Shown here: one piece after another, positions 31,341 through 33,448 of the stretch
Layout of the letters: each line of letters opens with the position of its first letter
Numbering within the stretch: position 1 is the stretch's first letter
NCBI GenBank assembly: GCA_017480145.1
Contig: JAFVBF010000064.1
Span: 1-33,448, forward strand
Source of the DNA: Bacteroidales bacterium
GTDB taxonomy: Bacteria > Bacteroidota > Bacteroidia > Bacteroidales > P3
Direction: 5' to 3'
DNA: 33,448 bases
Position numbers and translations under genes: made by a program
The notes under the pieces: model-generated
What the model was told of the DNA's origin: nothing
Databases searched by the model: none
The model's input: only the letters and a program-made list of their open reading frames with translations

Positions 31341-32312
31341 TTAAGTGGGAGAGGGATGGTGCAAATATAGTAAAAATTGGGATTTGGGGGCGGTGTAGTT
31401 TAGTTTTTTTCTTGGGCGCAGGTTGATGATGGACTGGAAGTCGGATATCTGGGCGGGTGAGAGCCGCCGCAGGTCGGTGTTTTTGGGGATGAACTGACGG
31501 ATGATCTTGTTTGTGTTCTCGATGAGGCCTTTTTGCCAGGAGGCATAGGGGTGGGCGAAGAAGATCTGGCAGCCGAGGCGGCGGGAGATGTATTCGTGGT
31601 CGGCGAACTCGGAGCCGTTGTCGGTGGTGATGGTGAGTACGGAGTCGGCGAAGGGAAGCAGGAGGCCCACGACGACGCGAGCCAGGGCGCGGGCGTTCTT
31701 GCCCTTGGGGCATTTTGCCATGAGTGTTTTTTTTGTCAGGCGCTCGACGAGGGTGACGATGACGCCGCGTCCGCCAGGGCCGACGATGGTGTCCATCTCC
31801 CAGTCGCCGAAGCGTCCGCGCTCGGCCACGATGGCGGGGCGCTGGTCGATGGAGACGCGGTTTTTGATGGCTGGGCCTTTGGAGACGTAGCGTCGTCGGT
31901 GTTTGAGGTGGTTGGGCAGGAAGGTCCAGAGGTTTCCTCCGTCGGCCTTGTCCTGCCGGACGAGCTGGTAGATGCGCTCTACGCAGACGCAGTCTCTGCC
32001 CTCTCGGAGCATCTTGCCTCGCACGCAGTCGGGCGAGCATCGCAGCCGTCGGATGGTGGAGACGATCTCGTCCTGCATCTGCGGGGTGAGGCGCACGGGC
32101 TTGCGGCATTTTTTGCGTCGGTCGTCGGAGAACATCTGCGCGTCCTTGTAGTAGTAGCGGCCGTTGGTGGTGGAGTTGACGGCGAGTTCGCGGTAGACGG
32201 TGGACTGGCTTACGCCGATGGTTCTGGCGATCTCGGCTTTTGTCTTTTTCTGTCGGAGCAGGACGAAAATCGTGTACCTTTGCTCGCTGGTAAGATGGGT
32301 ATAATGTTTCAT
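31341..32312 (-). CDS. IS30-family transposase
   Basis: A 323-residue DDE transposase. An N-terminal helix-turn-helix (about 8-45; L-T-S-E-Q-R-Y, A-E-I-A-R-T-I-G-V-S-Q-S-T-V-Y-R-E-L) binds the element ends. The catalytic triad is Asp174 (D-W-E-M-D-T-I), Asp231 (T-T-D-N-G-S-E-F) and Glu265 (G-L-I-E-N-T-N). The frame is open to 32426, but the extension is non-conserved and a -7 box lies at 32320-32327, so I start at Met 32312 (M-K-H-Y-T-H-L-T). The predicted left terminal repeat begins at 31360, so the last five or six codons and the stop appear to lie in flanking DNA. The catalytic core is intact. The GC-rich codon use differs from the neighbouring chromosome genes. Confidence 0.92.
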   Translation of the reverse strand: MKHYTHLTSEQRYTIFVLLRQKKTKAEIARTIGVSQSTVYRELAVNSTTNGRYYYKDAQMFSDDRRKKCRKPVRLTPQMQDEIVSTIRRLRCSPDCVRGKMLREGRDCVCVERIYQLVRQDKADGGNLWTFLPNHLKHRRRYVSKGPAIKNRVSIDQRPAIVAERGRFGDWEMDTIVGPGGRGVIVTLVERLTKKTLMAKCPKGKNARALARVVVGLLLPFADSVLTITTDNGSEFADHEYISRRLGCQIFFAHPYASWQKGLIENTNKIIRQFIPKNTDLRRLSPAQISDFQSIINLRPRKKLNYTAPKSQFLLYLHHPSPT

Positions 32313-32319
32313 GTCAGGG

Positions 32320-32327
32320 CAAAGGTA
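32320..32327 (-). promoter_or_regulatory. Near-leaderless promoter of the transposase gene
   Basis: The minus strand reads TACCTTTG, matching TAnnTTTG, only 7 nt before the start codon at 32312. Transcription would begin at or within a few bases of the ATG. No clear -33 is visible. The site argues against the longer reading frame to 32426. Confidence 0.5.
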
Positions 32328-32342
32328 CGTCATTTTGCCGAC

Positions 32343-32377
32343 AGTGCCGGAGGGAAATTCCCCCGGCACTTTTTTTT
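32343..32377 (+). terminator. Intrinsic terminator inside the insertion sequence, plus strand
   Basis: An 8-bp stem (32343-32350 with 32363-32370), a bulged A and a further 4 bp (32352-32355 with 32359-32362) are followed by a T-run to 32377. It works only for transcripts reading rightward, antisense to the transposase. It may block antisense or readthrough transcription at this end of the element. Confidence 0.7.
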
Positions 32378-32405
32378 GCCAGTTTGCGGATTGTTGGTAT
32401 CTTTG
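32375..32405 (+). promoter_or_regulatory. Outward-facing promoter at the right end of the IS30 element
   Basis: TTTG (32375-32378), 19 nt, then TATCTTTG (32398-32405) gives an ideal Bacteroidetes promoter reading out of the element. The -7 box lies inside the terminal inverted repeat. A transcript would start near 32412 and run antisense to the two small ORFs at the right edge. Confidence 0.55.
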
Positions 32406-32475
32406 CAGGCGGAAAGAGATTTCCATGGAGGCGTCCTCACTGAGTCACTGTTTTCGGCTTGGAGGATGCCTTCCT

Positions 32476-32874
32476 TTATTTTTCGTGGGTGATACAGTAT
32501 AGGACCATGTTGCTCTGTCCGGATTGGCTATGTTTCAGGGTGTCGCATAGCGTCAGCTTGGTGTTGCCGTACTGCATGACTATGGTGATCCAGGCGTTGA
32601 ATTTCTTGCTCTGGTTGCCTCCCTTGGGCAGGTCGATATAGAGGACATTGGCGTTTTGCACGATGCTTTTGAGCCTGAGTGCGGCGCGCGTGGATGCCTC
32701 GCTTTTGGCTGCGTGGTGGGCTATCTCTTTGACAGATGCCTTTGTGCAGGTGACGGCCATGGACAGGTGTTTGTTGCGGTACTGCTGGCCTATGTGTTTT
32801 TCGAGGGCCTGCCGCAGCAGGTTGCGTCGCTGGACTATGGCCGCGGGGCTGTTTTCTTTCGGTATGGCGGGCAT
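32476..32874 (-). CDS. Small mobile-element-associated protein (LPD3-like)
   Basis: A 132-residue protein I do not recognise with certainty. A basic N-terminal half (R-R-N-L-L-R-Q-A-L-E-K-H-I-G-Q-Q-Y-R-N-K-H) leads into A-S-V-K-E-I-A-H-H-A-A-K, then a region ending M-V-L-Y-C-I-T. The S-V-x-E-x-A-H-H-A and Y-C-I-T landmarks recur in the next ORF upstream, so the two are related. The pattern resembles the large-polyvalent-protein-associated (LPD3) or Barnase/EndoU-like nuclease-fold domains found in phage and conjugative proteins; this is a tentative match. No signal peptide or membrane segment is seen. It starts 10 bp after the upstream ORF stops. Confidence 0.5.
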   Translation of the reverse strand: MPAIPKENSPAAIVQRRNLLRQALEKHIGQQYRNKHLSMAVTCTKASVKEIAHHAAKSEASTRAALRLKSIVQNANVLYIDLPKGGNQSKKFNAWITIVMQYGNTKLTLCDTLKHSQSGQSNMVLYCITHEK

Positions 32875-32884
32875 GATAGGATGT

Positions 32885-33448
32885 TTACAGTATGGCGGGG
32901 TGATATGGGGTTATGCCCTGCGGGTTCTGGTTCTGGCCAGCAGGGCCGCGAGGGCCGCGACGAGTGCCACGATGGCGGGGCGCTGGTGGATGGAGACGCG
33001 GTTTTTGATGGCGGGGCCTTTGGTGTTTTTTTTTGTTCTTGGAGGTTTTTTGCGTTTTATGGTTTGCTGTTTTGATTTTTTTTGTATTTTTGCTGGCTGA
33101 AGAATGGGCGATCCGAGGGGCTTTTTTAAGGCCCGAGTAGGATTGCCTGTTCTTCTTTTTGTGTGGTTTGTCGCGTGTACTGGTTATGCAGTATAGCTGG
33201 TCGACGTCGCTGGTTGTTGTGCCGAGGACTATTTTTGTTTTTGCTCGGTTATGTTTGGCTGATCCTATTTTCTTTACTTTTAATTTCATATCGCGCTCTC
33301 GCCGGTTGCCTTTTAGTTTTACGGTTTTGTTTATACGGGCGGTGCGCAGCTGCTGTGGTGCATCTATGGCGGCGAGGGTTGAATAGTAGCCTTTGCTGGC
33401 GTGGTGGGCTGTTTCGCTTACGCTGTGGGTTGTTATTTTTATTTGGCG
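32885..33448 (-). CDS. Partial ORF related to the downstream small protein; continues past the window
   Basis: This frame is open to the window edge (188 codons including the stop), so its N-terminus is missing; an internal Met at 33289 is unlikely to be the start. Near the edge it reads H-S-V-S-E-T-A-H-H-A-S-K-G-Y-Y-S-T, and later D-Q-L-Y-C-I-T, matching landmarks in the 132-residue neighbour. After that comes a Lys/Ser-rich stretch and a low-complexity basic tail. The tail is translated through a 58-bp piece of IS30 transposase DNA (32966-33023) in a different frame, so it is probably not native and the gene may be damaged at its 3' end. Function is unknown; LPD3-like by the same tentative reasoning. 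Confidence 0.4.
   Translation of the reverse strand, partial: RQIKITTHSVSETAHHASKGYYSTLAAIDAPQQLRTARINKTVKLKGNRRERDMKLKVKKIGSAKHNRAKTKIVLGTTTSDVDQLYCITSTRDKPHKKKNRQSYSGLKKAPRIAHSSASKNTKKIKTANHKTQKTSKNKKKHQRPRHQKPRLHPPAPRHRGTRRGPRGPAGQNQNPQGITPYHPAIL
32966..33023. repeat. Stray 58-bp fragment of IS30 transposase DNA
   Basis: Positions 32966-33023 match 31825-31882 inside the IS30 transposase gene at 56 of 58 bases, in the same orientation. In the transposase frame the fragment reads K-G-P-A-I-K-N-R-V-S-I-H-Q-R-P-A-I-V-A, one residue different from the intact element. No other part of the transposase is recognisable around it. It may be a remnant of an older, mostly deleted copy. Confidence 0.8.

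Larger units (their letters stand above)
31360..32407 (-). mobile_element. IS30-family insertion sequence
   Basis: The element is about 1048 bp, a normal IS30 size. Its ends are an imperfect inverted repeat: 31360-31380 reading inward begins TGCAAATATAG, and the complement of 32387-32407 begins TGCAAAGATAC, with 15 of 21 positions equal. GG flanks both ends (31358-31359 and 32408-32409), compatible with a 2-bp target duplication. It carries one transposase gene, a near-leaderless promoter and a plus-strand terminator. The ends were found by eye, so they could be off by a few bases. Confidence 0.65.

Noticed and set aside
31303-32109. Minus-strand 268-residue ORF overlapping the IS30 transposase
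   Set aside because: It is an alternate frame of the transposase gene, rich in Arg, Pro and His from GC-rich codons, with no domain signals.
31533-32492. Plus-strand 319-residue ORF opposite the IS30 transposase
   Set aside because: It is antisense to a clear transposase with an intact DDE triad; its Gly/Val/Asp-rich composition is what antisense of GC-rich codons gives.

Overview
The window looks like a chromosomal segment of a Bacteroidales bacterium, most plausibly Prevotella-like or Porphyromonas-like. The evidence is type IX secretion (T9SS) C-terminal sorting domains on three giant secreted proteins, a C10 (streptopain/interpain) protease module, BACON-type domains, a TonB receptor with a carboxypeptidase-regulatory-like N-domain, an OprO/P-like porin, Bacteroidetes-type promoters (TTTG, about 19 nt, TAnnTTTG), and an IS30-family element. 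I recognise no rRNA, tRNA or CRISPR array.

Left part (1-7.6 kb): a gene-poor edge (1-570) carries a 35-bp inverted pair of palindromes with promoter-like boxes between them. A tight minus-strand run follows, read right to left: OprO/P-like porin, purE, a P-loop kinase/dCMP deaminase fusion, holA, TonB-dependent receptor. Gaps of 7-18 bp suggest one transcript from a promoter near 6735. A divergent gene at 6836 encodes a small outer-membrane beta-barrel, followed by a long hairpin between convergent genes.

Centre (7.8-25.9 kb): over half the window is three consecutive minus-strand genes for related T9SS cargo proteins of 875, 1378 and 3720 residues. They share a Cys-rich repeat of about 51 residues (first Cys in C-D-S-x-x-W, second in G-C-D-S), a Fib_succ_major-like domain, one further repeat unit and a type-A sorting domain. 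The 3720-residue protein starts with an apparently intact C10 cysteine protease and carries about 49 repeats. The 1378-residue protein has the same protease fold, but the catalytic Cys is Ser and the oxyanion Gln is Pro. The 875-residue protein has no protease. One promoter precedes the first gene and none is evident in the 43- and 103-bp gaps, so the three are probably co-expressed as a surface protease/pseudoprotease/adhesin set. This is the most unusual system here.

Right part (26-31.2 kb): a porin, a DASS/SLC13 anion transporter, a catabolic-type ornithine carbamoyltransferase and a carbamate kinase, all minus strand. The last two would turn citrulline into ornithine, ATP, ammonia and CO2. 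No arginine deiminase is in the window.

Right edge (31.3-33.4 kb): a GC-rich mobile patch with an IS30-family element whose terminal repeats contain outward-facing -7-like boxes, two related small ORFs resembling mobile-element-associated (LPD3-like) domains, one of them cut by the window edge, and a 58-bp stray fragment of an IS30 transposase gene.
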